A DNA stretch of 46,150 nucleotides, from contig JAFGKD010000099.1 in the NCBI GenBank assembly GCA_016928775.1, positions 1-46,150 on the forward strand. Direction: 5' to 3'. Below, piece by piece: positions 14,525-23,869 of this stretch. Source of the DNA: Candidatus Zhuqueibacterota bacterium (lineage in GTDB: Bacteria > Zhuqueibacterota > Zhuqueibacteria > Residuimicrobiales > Krinioviventaceae). Position numbers and translations under genes: made by a program. Position 1 is the first letter of the stretch; every line of letters starts with the position of its first letter. Under the pieces are notes generated by a model, which did not search any database, had not been told where the DNA came from, and saw only the letters and a list, made by a program, of their open reading frames with translations.

Positions 14525-17074
14525 TTATGATACAATGTTACCATTTTTATTTATATAGTCAATAATCTGATCCAGATCCTGGTGATACTTTTTCGGTAAT
14601 CCCTTGTAAAGCGTTTGTGAGGGGGCATCGCTTTGCACCTTGCGGAGATATTCTGACAGTTTCCCCCTGACTTTATCAATGACGGCTTTATCCTCTGTCG
14701 CAGCAATGGACCTGGCAGCGGCGTCAATATTCATTTTTTCCCGTACAAGTGAAACAAAGCAGAGGCCGCGAAAATACTCGGTGATTGTGCCGCGATCCTT
14801 GTTGCCCAGTGCCTGTGCAGTTTGACTGATGGACGAGTGCGAAAACTTGAGGGAGCGCAGGGTTTCCAGAATCTGCTCGTCGAGAGATTGATATTGGTTT
14901 TGCAGCGCTTCCAGGGTTATTTCCCGAACCGGAGCGGGCAGATCAATCTCCTGGATAATCTTGCGACCATCACTCTGGGCCAGAATGGCGGCGCGACGAA
15001 TGTTGTTCTCCAGCTCACGCACGTTTCCCGGCCATCGATACGCTTGTAAAACATCAAGGGCTCGCTCGGAAAAATCAACAATTTTTTCATAACCGTGTTT
15101 TTTGAGAAAATGTTTCGCTAGCAGCGGGATATCATCCCGCCGCTCTCGCAAAGGCGGTAACTCGATCGGGAAACCATTTAGACGATAGTATAAATCCTGG
15201 CGGAATTGCTCTTTCTGCACCTGGTCGGCGATGTTTTTGCTGGACGCCGCAATAATGCGTACATCCACCTTGATCGTCTTTTCGCTGCCGAGACGTTCAA
15301 ATGTTCCCTCCTGTAAAACCCGCAACAACTTGGCTTGAAAAGCGGGGGTGGTTTCCGTGATTTCGTCGAGAAAAAGCGTGCCGCCATCCGCAAGCTCAAA
15401 TCGACCTTTACGCTGCGATGTTGCGCCGGTGAAAGCGCCCTTATCATGCCCGAACAGCTCACTTTCCAGCAAAGTTTCGGGCAGCGCACCACAATTGACA
15501 GCGATGAACGATTTATTCGGGCGTTTACTCGATTCGTGAATGGCGCGGGCAAAAACCTCTTTACCTGTGCCGGTTTCGCCGGAAATGAGAACAGGAATAT
15601 CGTCCGAGCTCACCTTGTCGACCAATTGCAGCACATGCACTATGGAGCTGTTGGGCGCATGGATGATTGTCGTATAGCGTGGATGCACTGCCGGTACGAT
15701 TTTTTGCGTCGATGTTTGCAAGTCTCGCAGTTCTTTTTCCAATCGCAAAATATCCTGCTGTTTCTCTTCCAGAAGTTGCTTTGACTCTGATGCGAAAAGC
15801 GTCTTCTGCTCCTGCAACTGCTGAATATTGGCTTCAGCCTCAAACAACTCTTGCTGCTTTTTGTGAATCTGCTGCTCGTAAAGCGAGCGGACAATTTCTC
15901 CCGATTTACGAATGCCTCTATAATCGACAACAAGCACAACACTCAACGTCATGAAAAAGACCATCGCAGGGGCGACCAAAGGCAGCGCTAAATGGATCAT
16001 CCTAAAAATCAGCAGGGCAGCAATCAAATAAACAGAGAGCAAAACGGCGGTAGCAAGACTAGTGCGCCATTGAAATGAAAAGCGCGCGCCGAGCATGGCA
16101 CCGACAAAGACTATCAAGATCGCGAAAAAAACCGGCACTCTTTGTATAAAGCAATTATTGAGCACATTTTCCGCGACAGTAAAATGGATGAGCGAGGCTG
16201 GAAAAGAGGAGATATAGGGTGTTACTTTCATCGGTGCAGCCCCCGGGGCGGTCAGACCGACGAGCACAAGCTTGTCTTTTAAATCCAGGGTCTCGGGATT
16301 ACTTTGAAAAGTCTGTAATAAATCAATCAGACTCATGGACTGAATATTGTCCAGGCTGCCAAAATGGTTCAAGCGTACACGTGAAAATGTTTCAGTCGGG
16401 ATAATCGATTGGCTCAAGCTGTCGCGCAAGATAATTTTGTTCGAAAAAACCCGCATCTTTGAGTCCACACCATGCTTGTACAATCGTGCCAATTCGAGGC
16501 CAAAGGAGGGGTAGAAATCATTTTCATACCTGGCTACCAATACCTGGCGACGTACGGTGGTTTCGTTCAGCAGATTTGTGAAACCTGTGCCGATAATGTG
16601 CTGACGAAACAGATCGATCGGCCATATCGGCTCAGTGCCCAAAAAACAGGATTGTTCTTCGCCGGAGAAAGTATCGGATAGATCAGCAAAAGCAAATGGC
16701 AGGCAGACATTTCGCGCGGTTCGCAAAAACTCACTGAAATCAGCATCATACTCTGGATAGCGACTGTTTTCCGAGCTGAACAAAATGTCAAATCCGACAA
16801 TCCGTGCACCGACATTCTTCAAGATATAGGTCAAATAACCGTAATAATCTCTGGTGATCGGCCACTGATTCAATTCCTGGAGATCCCGGGAATCGATGTA
16901 GATGAATGCCATGTTCTCCGATACAGCACGCGAGCCCCGCAGCGCAAATAATATATCGATATCACGGTCTGATAATCGAGTCATTGCGCCGGGAACCAGC
17001 AGCATCAGCAGTGTAGCAATAAAGGCCAAACCGCCCGCAAAAAAAAGTTTTATCTTTTTCTCCATCGTGTCCAT
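14525..17074 (-). CDS. Transmembrane CHASE2 sensor fused to sigma-54 activator ATPase
   Basis: The 849-residue protein starts with a membrane helix (about 10-30). A CHASE2-like periplasmic domain follows (ALRGSRAVSENMAFIYIDSR, ARIVGFDILFSS, LKDKLVLVGLTAPG), then about three membrane helices and a coiled coil rich in Gln and Glu (about 400-460). The AAA+ domain has Walker A GETGTGKE at 499, the sigma-54 contact loop GAFTGA at 546, Walker B GGTLFLDEI and the arginine finger region. A Fis-like helix-turn-helix lies near 735-770 (SISQTAQALGNKDRGTITEY), followed by an unusual 80-residue tail. It should sense an extracytoplasmic signal and directly activate sigma-54 promoters. The target genes are not evident. 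Confidence 0.92.
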   Translation of the reverse strand: MDTMEKKIKLFFAGGLAFIATLLMLLVPGAMTRLSDRDIDILFALRGSRAVSENMAFIYIDSRDLQELNQWPITRDYYGYLTYILKNVGARIVGFDILFSSENSRYPEYDADFSEFLRTARNVCLPFAFADLSDTFSGEEQSCFLGTEPIWPIDLFRQHIIGTGFTNLLNETTVRRQVLVARYENDFYPSFGLELARLYKHGVDSKMRVFSNKIILRDSLSQSIIPTETFSRVRLNHFGSLDNIQSMSLIDLLQTFQSNPETLDLKDKLVLVGLTAPGAAPMKVTPYISSFPASLIHFTVAENVLNNCFIQRVPVFFAILIVFVGAMLGARFSFQWRTSLATAVLLSVYLIAALLIFRMIHLALPLVAPAMVFFMTLSVVLVVDYRGIRKSGEIVRSLYEQQIHKKQQELFEAEANIQQLQEQKTLFASESKQLLEEKQQDILRLEKELRDLQTSTQKIVPAVHPRYTTIIHAPNSSIVHVLQLVDKVSSDDIPVLISGETGTGKEVFARAIHESSKRPNKSFIAVNCGALPETLLESELFGHDKGAFTGATSQRKGRFELADGGTLFLDEITETTPAFQAKLLRVLQEGTFERLGSEKTIKVDVRIIAASSKNIADQVQKEQFRQDLYYRLNGFPIELPPLRERRDDIPLLAKHFLKKHGYEKIVDFSERALDVLQAYRWPGNVRELENNIRRAAILAQSDGRKIIQEIDLPAPVREITLEALQNQYQSLDEQILETLRSLKFSHSSISQTAQALGNKDRGTITEYFRGLCFVSLVREKMNIDAAARSIAATEDKAVIDKVRGKLSEYLRKVQSDAPSQTLYKGLPKKYHQDLDQIIDYINKNGNIVS

Positions 17075-17154
17075 TTAAACAAGGTGACTAGTTGGAATAT
17101 ACGAGAGTTGAGCTATTATCGCCAGGAATTCTTTTCTAAAATGGTAAAACCTCA

Positions 17155-17311
17155 AGAGACTGTCGAAAAACTATAAATTCGACCTAACAAGGGGTCGCTA
17201 TTTGAAACAAGAGCTTGTCGTAGCTTTCGTCAAAATAGAATAGTACAATTCTTGTTGCGATGCTCAGCGATCTTTTTTTAGAGTGCTGTTTCAACTTTTT
17301 CGCCAGTCTCT
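17155..17311. mobile_element. MITE-like element with imperfect terminal inverted repeats
   Basis: The ends read AGAGACTGTCGAAAAACT on the left and, on the opposite strand, AGAGACTGGCGAAAAAGT on the right, 16 of 18 bases matching. The 157-bp body has no reading frame of note and has internal short inverted repeats. This is the form of a miniature inverted-repeat element or the ends of a deleted insertion sequence. A clear target duplication was not seen. Confidence 0.6.
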
Positions 17312-17328
17312 AAAGGGCTCCAGTCGAA

Positions 17329-18366
17329 CTAAAAGTGTGCATTAAGAATCGGGGTAAATTTGAAAAACCTGTTGTTGCCGGTATAATTGAACAATCCTAA
17401 TTGCAGTCCGTGCAATTCCCGCGAGACATTCACAATCGCAATGGACAATCCGCGGGAGGAATGAAAGTTGGTCAATCCAGCAAAGCTGAAGCCTTTGAAA
17501 TGATCCACTCTGAGATAGCTGGCACCGCCAATACCTGTGAACTTTTTTGTTTTAATGAGCGCCCCGGCCAGACTCATACCTTTGATCTGCTCTCCGGCGC
17601 CAACACCGACGAGACCAAAGCCAAATCCGTTGAGGCTTTTTCCGGTACCGACTCCGAGTCCGCCCAAAAGAATGCCTGTTGCGTTTTCGCCGGCACCGCA
17701 CCCCAAACCACCGATCACGAGGCCTTTGACACTTTTGCCGGCGCCAGCGCCAAGCAATCCAAGCGCGAATCCCTTCAGATGAGCACCGCTGCCAACGCCG
17801 AGTCCACCGATGGCGATACCGCACAAATTTTCACTTGCGCCAACCCCTAACAGGCCAAAGGAGAATCCGCCCACATCACCACCGCCACCAACTCCCAATC
17901 CGCCGATATTAATACCTTTGATATCTCCACCTGCGCCGACGCCAAGACCGCCAATATTGATACCTTTGACATCATTGCCACCACCGACGCCCAGGCCGCC
18001 AATATTAATGCCGAGGACATCTCCGCCCGCACCAACGCCAAGAATGCCAAGCGACACGCCGCGCAAACGCTTACCGGCACCTACGCCAAGGCCAAAGCCG
18101 AGGCCATTAATCTCGCGCGCCTCCGGGCCCACCAAGCCGAGGGCCACACCATTGATCACGCCGGTTTCATTGGAGCGCGCTTTCCACAAAGTGATGTTGA
18201 GACCATTGATCTCCTCAAGGTTTTTATCAGAAAAATTGATCCGAACTCCAGTGAACTTTTTCGAGTTGCCAATAGAAAGCCCCCACTGTTTAGCCGGAAT
18301 ATTGAGTGATTGCGCGGATAATGTGGAGACGACCAGCAAACCCATCAATAAACTCATCGTACGCAT
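17329..18366 (-). CDS. Secreted glycine-rich 16-residue repeat surface protein (LA_2272-like)
   Basis: The 345-residue product has a signal peptide (MSLLMGLLVVSTLSAQ). Residues about 75-285 consist of some twelve repeats of 16 residues with the pattern GINIGGLGVGGGNDVK; variants include GFSFGLLGVGASENLC and GLVIGGLGCGAGENAT. The N- and C-terminal parts (GLSIGNSKKFTGVRINF, GLSIAIVNVSRELHGLQLGL) have related but looser spacing. Regular glycine with alternating hydrophobic residues suggests a beta-roll or barrel at the cell surface, as in LA_2272-type surface-repeat proteins. The DNA repeats cause long open frames on the other strand, which I regard as artefacts. The MITE-like element lies just downstream. 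Function unknown. Confidence 0.8.
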   Translation of the reverse strand: MRTMSLLMGLLVVSTLSAQSLNIPAKQWGLSIGNSKKFTGVRINFSDKNLEEINGLNITLWKARSNETGVINGVALGLVGPEAREINGLGFGLGVGAGKRLRGVSLGILGVGAGGDVLGINIGGLGVGGGNDVKGINIGGLGVGAGGDIKGINIGGLGVGGGGDVGGFSFGLLGVGASENLCGIAIGGLGVGSGAHLKGFALGLLGAGAGKSVKGLVIGGLGCGAGENATGILLGGLGVGTGKSLNGFGFGLVGVGAGEQIKGMSLAGALIKTKKFTGIGGASYLRVDHFKGFSFAGLTNFHSSRGLSIAIVNVSRELHGLQLGLFNYTGNNRFFKFTPILNAHF

Positions 18367-18784
18367 GACATGCTCCCGTTCATTTTATTCATATGACAGT
18401 TCAGCTACGTCAAACAGGTCGTGTTGTTACAAGTCGGCATGCACAAGACAGCAATGTAACGAGACTGAGCAGTATTTTAGTCCTTTCTCCTCTCGAGGGC
18501 TCATCATTAACCATATCTCAATGACTGGACTTGGGGCTTTTGACCGTAGCCATATTTTGAGCCACTGATGTACACCGATGAGCACGGATTCTATTTTGGC
18601 ATTGCTTCAAAATCGTCGAGATCTGCAGCTGTGTCACTCGGTCTGTTAACAGCTTGTTAAGGTTCCTGCTACCCGGGATTGAGGTTACGCTAAATTTACT
18701 GTTTTGAGCTGTTTTTTAAATTTTTTTTTAGTATTTTTTATGACCCTCCATATTAAGCGGACAAAAAAACTTGATGAGGACACA
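18367..18784. other. Divergent intergenic region, 418 bases without a gene
   Basis: This region separates the glycine-repeat gene (minus) from the outer-membrane barrel gene (plus) and must hold both promoters, but no clear -35/-10 pair stands out. It contains a short run of GAT-ended units near 18565-18592 (GATGTACACCGATGAGCACG) like the repeats near 1070. T-rich DNA at 18713-18740 precedes the plus-strand gene. No coding frame looks real. Confidence 0.5.
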
Positions 18785-19879
18785 ATGAAAAAGCTGGTGA
18801 TTCTGGTCGCTGCAACAGGAATTTATGTCCTGTTTGCATTTTCTTCATTGCAAGCGGATGACAATCTGGAAGACTTGATCCAAAATATCAGAATCGGTGG
18901 ACAATTTTTTCTGAGTTATTTGTCCGGCGCTGCGGACGGAGTACCCAATGTCAACGAGGTTGTCATTAACCGCGGTTACCTGAATGTTCATAAGGAGCTC
19001 TCGAAAAATCTCGTTGGGCGAATTACGCCGGACGTGTCTGTAGATCACGAGGGTGACGGACTGGGCGATGTTGAACTACGGCTGAAATACGCCCACTTGA
19101 TCACAAAACTGAACGATCTCGCCATACTGACCAAACCGTATTTTGAATTCGGACTTGTGCATCGACCATGGCTAGATTATGAAGAGCATATCAATAATTA
19201 CCGAGCTCAGGGTACGATGTTTTTGGAACGAATCAAGGTTTTCAACTCGGCTGATTTTGGCATCACCTTTGTGTCATTACTCGGCGGAGAACTTGATAAA
19301 GAGTACCAAAATAGAGTCAGTAATGCGTTCCCGGGACGATTCGGCAGTTTCGCTATTGGTATCTATAACGGTGGTGGCTACCACTCCATTGAGGTAAATG
19401 AAAACAAATCGATTGAGACACGGCTGTCAGTGCGGCCGCTAAACGGCACTTTGCCTGGTTTACAAGTCCATTATACCGGCGCTTATGGCAACGGGAACGC
19501 CGCATATTCGCCAGATTGGGTTCTAAACGGCGCTATGGTCTCCTATGAAGCAGCACGCTTCAGGATAACCGCACAACTCTATTCTGGCATCGGTAATTCT
19601 TATGGGCATTTTATTGATGAGAATCAAAAAGCGAAACCGCATGCGGGGTATTCACTCTTTGGAGAGTACAAAATTTCCTCCACTCAGCTCAGTCTGTTTG
19701 CCCGTTACGATTACTGGAACGGCAATAAAGGCGAGGAAGAGACGAACCGCGTCATTGCCGGCATAGCCTACCATTTTGCTGGACGCAGCAAACTTTTACT
19801 GGATTATGATTTGTTCAGTGATAAAATCAAAGAAACCACAACAGGCATTTTTGAAGTGGCACTCGAAGTTCGCTTTTGA
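18785..19879 (+). CDS. Putative outer-membrane porin-like barrel protein
   Basis: ATG 18785 is chosen because GAGG lies six bases upstream and a signal peptide follows (MKKLVILVAATGIYVLFAFS, cleavage near LQADD). The 364-residue protein has alternating amphipathic strands, for example IRIGGQFFLSYLSG, LPGLQVHYTGAYGNG, FRITAQLYSGIGNSYG and LSLFARYDYWNGNKG. It ends FEVALEVRF, with the terminal Phe typical of outer-membrane barrels. I recognise no specific family; phosphate- or carbohydrate-selective porins are the nearest type. It converges on the PiT phosphate transporter gene with a 55-base gap, so a role in phosphate uptake is possible but not shown. Confidence 0.75.
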   Translation: MKKLVILVAATGIYVLFAFSSLQADDNLEDLIQNIRIGGQFFLSYLSGAADGVPNVNEVVINRGYLNVHKELSKNLVGRITPDVSVDHEGDGLGDVELRLKYAHLITKLNDLAILTKPYFEFGLVHRPWLDYEEHINNYRAQGTMFLERIKVFNSADFGITFVSLLGGELDKEYQNRVSNAFPGRFGSFAIGIYNGGGYHSIEVNENKSIETRLSVRPLNGTLPGLQVHYTGAYGNGNAAYSPDWVLNGAMVSYEAARFRITAQLYSGIGNSYGHFIDENQKAKPHAGYSLFGEYKISSTQLSLFARYDYWNGNKGEEETNRVIAGIAYHFAGRSKLLLDYDLFSDKIKETTTGIFEVALEVRF

Positions 19880-19934
19880 TGCGTTTACACATTCTTAATA
19901 TGGAAGGATTGCTTTTACACTTCCCTTACAAGTT

Positions 19935-22151
19935 TTAGGAATCTGCTTCAAAAGTCTCGTTATAGCCCTTGAGCAATTCAACATACTCTTCGGCAATATC
20001 TTCAAAATGTACAAGCATGCTAAAAAACAACATAGACTGTCGTGTTTTTGCATCACCTTTTTTCAACCGCTTGATCTGACTGCGATTTAAACTGTCAAGC
20101 TTTTCTTTGATGTGATCAATTTTGTCGATTTCTTTGGAAATACCGGCGTTATCATCAGCTTCCATAAGAGCCATACCGTTTTCCAAATAAGCTTTGATTG
20201 CCCTGAAAGCTTGTTGGATATCTTTTGCTTGCTCCTCGAAAAAGGGCTTGTGTTGATTAACAATATGCAAATAGCATGCATCAGCCATATCGGAAATATG
20301 CCGGCCGGTACCACCTATGGCTGCTACGATGCGCGGACTTAGCTCCAGTGTGGGTAGCTCCCGTTGAATATCCGAGATCAGCGTCGATATGACTGCGCGG
20401 CTGCTTTTTTTCAGTGCGTGCGCGTCATGTCGGGCGTTTTTCAAAGCCCGAGAATCTTCAGCCAATACACCCTCAACAATCTTTGAAAAGATATCATTCA
20501 CAGTTGTGAAAAAACGTGAGCACTCTTGGGTTAATTTGTCTTCATAGCTCAGATGCTCAAGTCCGGCATCAACTGCTTTTTCTTCTGCCTCTCGTTTTTT
20601 ATGAATGCGATGTGTGCTATAAACGAAATAAACAGCGAGTAAGCAGAGCACGATGATGGCCCACAGATGGAACAGATGAATAAGCCAGGCAAAAATGAAA
20701 GAAACAGTAAAGGCAACAAACGCCGTCAAAAACCAGCCGCTGATCACCGTGAGAACGCCTGAAATACGATAAACAGCACTTTCGCGTCCCCAGGCTCTGT
20801 CGGCCAGGGAAGCGCCCATGGCGACCATAAAAGTCACATAAGTGGTCGACAGCGGAAGTTTGAGCGATGTACCGAGGGAGATCAAAGCACTCGCCGAAAT
20901 CAATATCGTTGAGGCACGAATGATATCAAATTCCGGGCGATCTTTTTTGCTTTTATATTTTTTCGCAACGACAGATGCATCAAATCTTCGGTTAAATGAA
21001 TCGACCAGAGAATCGGGTAGATATTTATTGCAGAACTCGGACAAGACGATACCAAGACGAACCAGAGGCCGTGTGACACCGAGCGCCTCAAACCGTTCTA
21101 CACCCTCTTGCTGGCGACCGAGATTGACGGACGTGAGGATCACACTGCGCGCTTTTTTGGAAATCCAGAGCGTGACCACCATGACCGCCCCGGCGATAAG
21201 CAACATCCACGTGGCCGTACCCACCTGTCCGGCCATTGCCTCCATGGAGGTGCTCAAAGGATCAACGGGATTGGCCAAAGCAAGCCGGTAAGCGTGAAAT
21301 CCGGCCAACGGCACCCCGATAAAATTGACCAGATCATTGGCGGCGAACGCCATGGCTAACGCCGCTGTCCCCACAAGCACGACCAATTTCAGTACGTTGA
21401 CTTTTAGGAGCCAATTTAACAGCTGCAAAATCACCGTCCAAACCAAAAAGGTGCCACCAAGAATCGGTAAAGTGGAATCTATGATGTTAGCGATCATATC
21501 ATCTGTCATCCAGGAAGACCCCTTGGCGCCTTTTATGAGAATAAAATAGGTAATTATGGCAAAGGCGACGCCGGCGAACAAAGAACCATATCGCTTAATT
21601 CGGCGTTCATAGTCGAATGTGAAAATAAACCGAGCAATAGCCTGAAGAATGGCTCCTGCGGTAAAAGCAATGACGACCGACAGGAGAATTCCGGAGATAA
21701 TGGCCAAAGCCTTGGCTGTATTGATATAATTGACAAGCTCGCTCATACTCTGGCCCAGGTCAATAATTTTGGCCATCGAAATGGCAACAGCAGCCCCAAG
21801 GAGTTCAAATACGATGGATACCGTCGTAGATGTCGGCATACCGAATGTACTGAATAAATCGAGCAACATGATGTCAGTCATCATCACAGCGAGAAAGATG
21901 AACAATAGCTCCTTGACGTCGAAAAATCGTGGATGAAAAATACCCTTTCGTGCTACTTCCATCATACCGCTGGAAAATGTGACGCCGAGCAGAATGCCAA
22001 TGCTGGCGACGATCATAATCACTTTGAAAGAAGCAACTTTCGCCCCGATAGCCGAATTTAGAAAATTAACAGCATCATTGCTTACGCCGACAATCAAATC
22101 AGAAATTGCCAAAGCAAAAAGAACCACTACAATAAAAAGGTAGAGTTCCAT
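19935..22151 (-). CDS. Inorganic phosphate transporter (PiT family) with PhoU-like C-terminal domain
   Basis: The 738-residue protein carries the two PiT signature repeats, GVSNDAVNFLNSAIGAK near residue 22 and AFAANDLVNFIGVPLAG near 270, within about a dozen membrane segments (LYLFIVVVLFALAISDL, ITYFILIKGAKGS, LSTTYVTFMVAMGASL). After about residue 520 comes a charged helical region of some 200 residues (DKLTQECSRFFTTVNDIFSK, MADACYLHIVNQHK, MLFFSMLVHFEDIAEEYV). This resembles a PhoU-type four-helix domain. The family moves phosphate with a cation across the inner membrane. The fused tail probably senses or gates transport. The ribosome site is weak. Confidence 0.92.
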   Translation of the reverse strand: MELYLFIVVVLFALAISDLIVGVSNDAVNFLNSAIGAKVASFKVIMIVASIGILLGVTFSSGMMEVARKGIFHPRFFDVKELLFIFLAVMMTDIMLLDLFSTFGMPTSTTVSIVFELLGAAVAISMAKIIDLGQSMSELVNYINTAKALAIISGILLSVVIAFTAGAILQAIARFIFTFDYERRIKRYGSLFAGVAFAIITYFILIKGAKGSSWMTDDMIANIIDSTLPILGGTFLVWTVILQLLNWLLKVNVLKLVVLVGTAALAMAFAANDLVNFIGVPLAGFHAYRLALANPVDPLSTSMEAMAGQVGTATWMLLIAGAVMVVTLWISKKARSVILTSVNLGRQQEGVERFEALGVTRPLVRLGIVLSEFCNKYLPDSLVDSFNRRFDASVVAKKYKSKKDRPEFDIIRASTILISASALISLGTSLKLPLSTTYVTFMVAMGASLADRAWGRESAVYRISGVLTVISGWFLTAFVAFTVSFIFAWLIHLFHLWAIIVLCLLAVYFVYSTHRIHKKREAEEKAVDAGLEHLSYEDKLTQECSRFFTTVNDIFSKIVEGVLAEDSRALKNARHDAHALKKSSRAVISTLISDIQRELPTLELSPRIVAAIGGTGRHISDMADACYLHIVNQHKPFFEEQAKDIQQAFRAIKAYLENGMALMEADDNAGISKEIDKIDHIKEKLDSLNRSQIKRLKKGDAKTRQSMLFFSMLVHFEDIAEEYVELLKGYNETFEADS

Positions 22152-22477
22152 CGTTTTTCACTTTCTTTTGATTTTTTTCAAGGATACAGCCTGCTGGCTC
22201 ATATCGGTGCACGTCCATTAATCATAAAATTACGTTTACTAAATTATTATCCGGTTAATTTTATATTAAGTAATTGTAAAGCAAAATTCAATGGCTTTCT
22301 TTATCCAGAAAAACTCTCCCTCAACAAAACATAATGGCTAAAAAACTTTGATTTTTTAGTTACATTTGCTTACCATTAGATCATTAAAATTGTCTGTTGA
22401 TGAATAAATGAATCCACAATAAAGATACAGCATTGCACATCAATTTGCACGATAATCTTCCCTTGCAGAGGTGAAAT
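22152..22477. other. AT-rich divergent intergenic region
   Basis: These 326 bases separate the PiT gene (minus) from the DUF1080 gene (plus). The stretch is strongly AT-rich around 22220-22280 and 22340-22400, as expected for two divergent promoters. I see no hairpin terminator, repeat or coding frame. AGAGGTGAAAT just before 22478 supplies the ribosome site of the plus-strand gene. Confidence 0.5.
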
Positions 22478-23104
22478 ATGCTAAAACTCTTGTTAGCGGC
22501 ACTATGTTTCCTGCTCACAAACGGTGATGCGAGCGATGAAAAAAAGGAAAAAACGATCTCACTTTACAATGGCTACGATCTGACAAACTGGGTTGTCACC
22601 GATTTTGGTACGCAGGGTTCTGTCAAGGTGGAGAACGGCACGCTGATCCTCAACATGGGTGAAGGGGCAACCGGCATCACCTGGAATGGTGACTTTGAAT
22701 TCCCCAAAATGAATTATGAGGTGAGCCTGGACGCCATGCGCGTGGATGGCAACGATTTTTTCTGCGGCATGACCTTTCCGGTCAACAACGACTATCTCAC
22801 ACTGATCGTTGGCGGTTGGAGCGGTACCGTGGTCGGTTTGTCCAGTCTGGATGGTTTTGACGCCTCGGAAAACGAAACCGGTTTGAGTATGTCATTTCAA
22901 AAAAAGCGCTGGTATGACATCCGCCTGCGCGTGGCGGCTGATAGCGTGAAGGTATGGATTGATAACAAAAAAGTTATCGATTGCTATACAGCGGATCGTG
23001 ACCTGTCGATTCGATCCGAAGTCCTGCTGTCGCGCCCTTTTGGTTTAGCCTCCTGGTACACCAAAGCCGCACTCAAAGATATTCGACTAAAACTGCTTGA
23101 TTGA
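22478..23104 (+). CDS. Secreted DUF1080 (3-keto-disaccharide hydrolase-like) protein
   Basis: The 208-residue product has a short signal peptide (MLKLLLAALCFLLTNGDA). The DUF1080 jelly-roll opening follows, ISLYNGYDLTNWVV, with VKVENGTLILNMGEG. Later strands include FPKMNYEVSLDAMRVDGNDF, WYDIRLRVAADSVKVWIDN and PFGLASWYTKAALKDIRLK. The fold is concanavalin-like. Several members hydrolyse 3-keto-glycosides, and others bind sugars. A GAGGTGAAAT site precedes the ATG. The acyl-ACP thioesterase gene begins six bases after its stop, so the two are probably in one transcript, although no metabolic link is obvious. Confidence 0.8.
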   Translation: MLKLLLAALCFLLTNGDASDEKKEKTISLYNGYDLTNWVVTDFGTQGSVKVENGTLILNMGEGATGITWNGDFEFPKMNYEVSLDAMRVDGNDFFCGMTFPVNNDYLTLIVGGWSGTVVGLSSLDGFDASENETGLSMSFQKKRWYDIRLRVAADSVKVWIDNKKVIDCYTADRDLSIRSEVLLSRPFGLASWYTKAALKDIRLKLLD

Positions 23105-23110
23105 GGAATT

Positions 23111-23869
23111 ATGGCCAAGACATACCAACGCATCTGGATAGATACCTATAAAATCCATTCTTATGAATCTGATTTAACGACGCGAGCTTCAAGTGCGGCT
23201 TTACTACAATTTATGCAGGAATCCGCCTGGAATCACGCAGAACATCTTGAGCTCGGCTACTCACATCTTTTTGAAAAAAATTTAGCCTGGGTATTGGCGC
23301 GCTTGTCCTTGCATACATCATCGCTGCCGACCTGGCACAGCACAATAAAGCTCGAAACCTTTCCCTCGGGCCTCGATAAATTATTTGCCTATCGTGATTT
23401 TCGCATCTTGGATTCAGCCGGCAATCCACTGGCCGTGGGCACAACAACATGGCTCGTTATCGACATCGAACGCCGTCGCCCGCAGCGCACTGAATCCTAT
23501 TTTCATGTGCGCGATTGGGGCGACTATGCGCACGCTTTCCCGGGTTTTGCGCCCAAAGTTGATTCAGTGAGCCAGCCGGACTCAATCTCAAGACGCACCG
23601 TCCGTTTCTCCCATCTTGACGTCAACGGGCATGTCAATAACGTCAAATATCTTGAATTTGTTTTGGATGCCTTTCCACTCGATTTTTTAACCAACAATAT
23701 GCTTGTCACCCTCGATATGAATTTCATCAACGAAGCGTTGTACGACGATACCGTAGCTATACACACACAGCACATCCAGGATTATTATCTGCACTCTCTG
23801 TTTCGCGACAATGGAAAAACCGAGCTGTGCCGCCTCAAGACAAGATGGAGAAAAACATGCGAGGATTAG
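23111..23869 (+). CDS. Acyl-ACP thioesterase (FatA/FatB family)
   Basis: The 252-residue cytoplasmic protein has two hotdog domains. The first contains AALLQFMQESAWNHAEHLEL and LAWVLARLSLH. The second contains HLDVNGHVNNVKYLEFVLD, where the D-N-H group matches the catalytic Asp, Asn and His of plant-type acyl-ACP thioesterases. It hydrolyses acyl-ACP to free fatty acid, setting chain length or making free acids. GAGGAATT lies before the ATG. The 3' end overlaps the next gene by 13 bases, suggesting translational coupling. Related bacterial proteins serve fatty-acid release or turnover; specificity cannot be read from sequence. Confidence 0.9.
   Translation: MAKTYQRIWIDTYKIHSYESDLTTRASSAALLQFMQESAWNHAEHLELGYSHLFEKNLAWVLARLSLHTSSLPTWHSTIKLETFPSGLDKLFAYRDFRILDSAGNPLAVGTTTWLVIDIERRRPQRTESYFHVRDWGDYAHAFPGFAPKVDSVSQPDSISRRTVRFSHLDVNGHVNNVKYLEFVLDAFPLDFLTNNMLVTLDMNFINEALYDDTVAIHTQHIQDYYLHSLFRDNGKTELCRLKTRWRKTCED

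Noticed and set aside
17401..18568. Long plus-strand frames rich in Pro, Thr and Ala
   Set aside because: They are produced by the 48-base repeats of the glycine-rich gene on the other strand and lack ribosome sites and signals.
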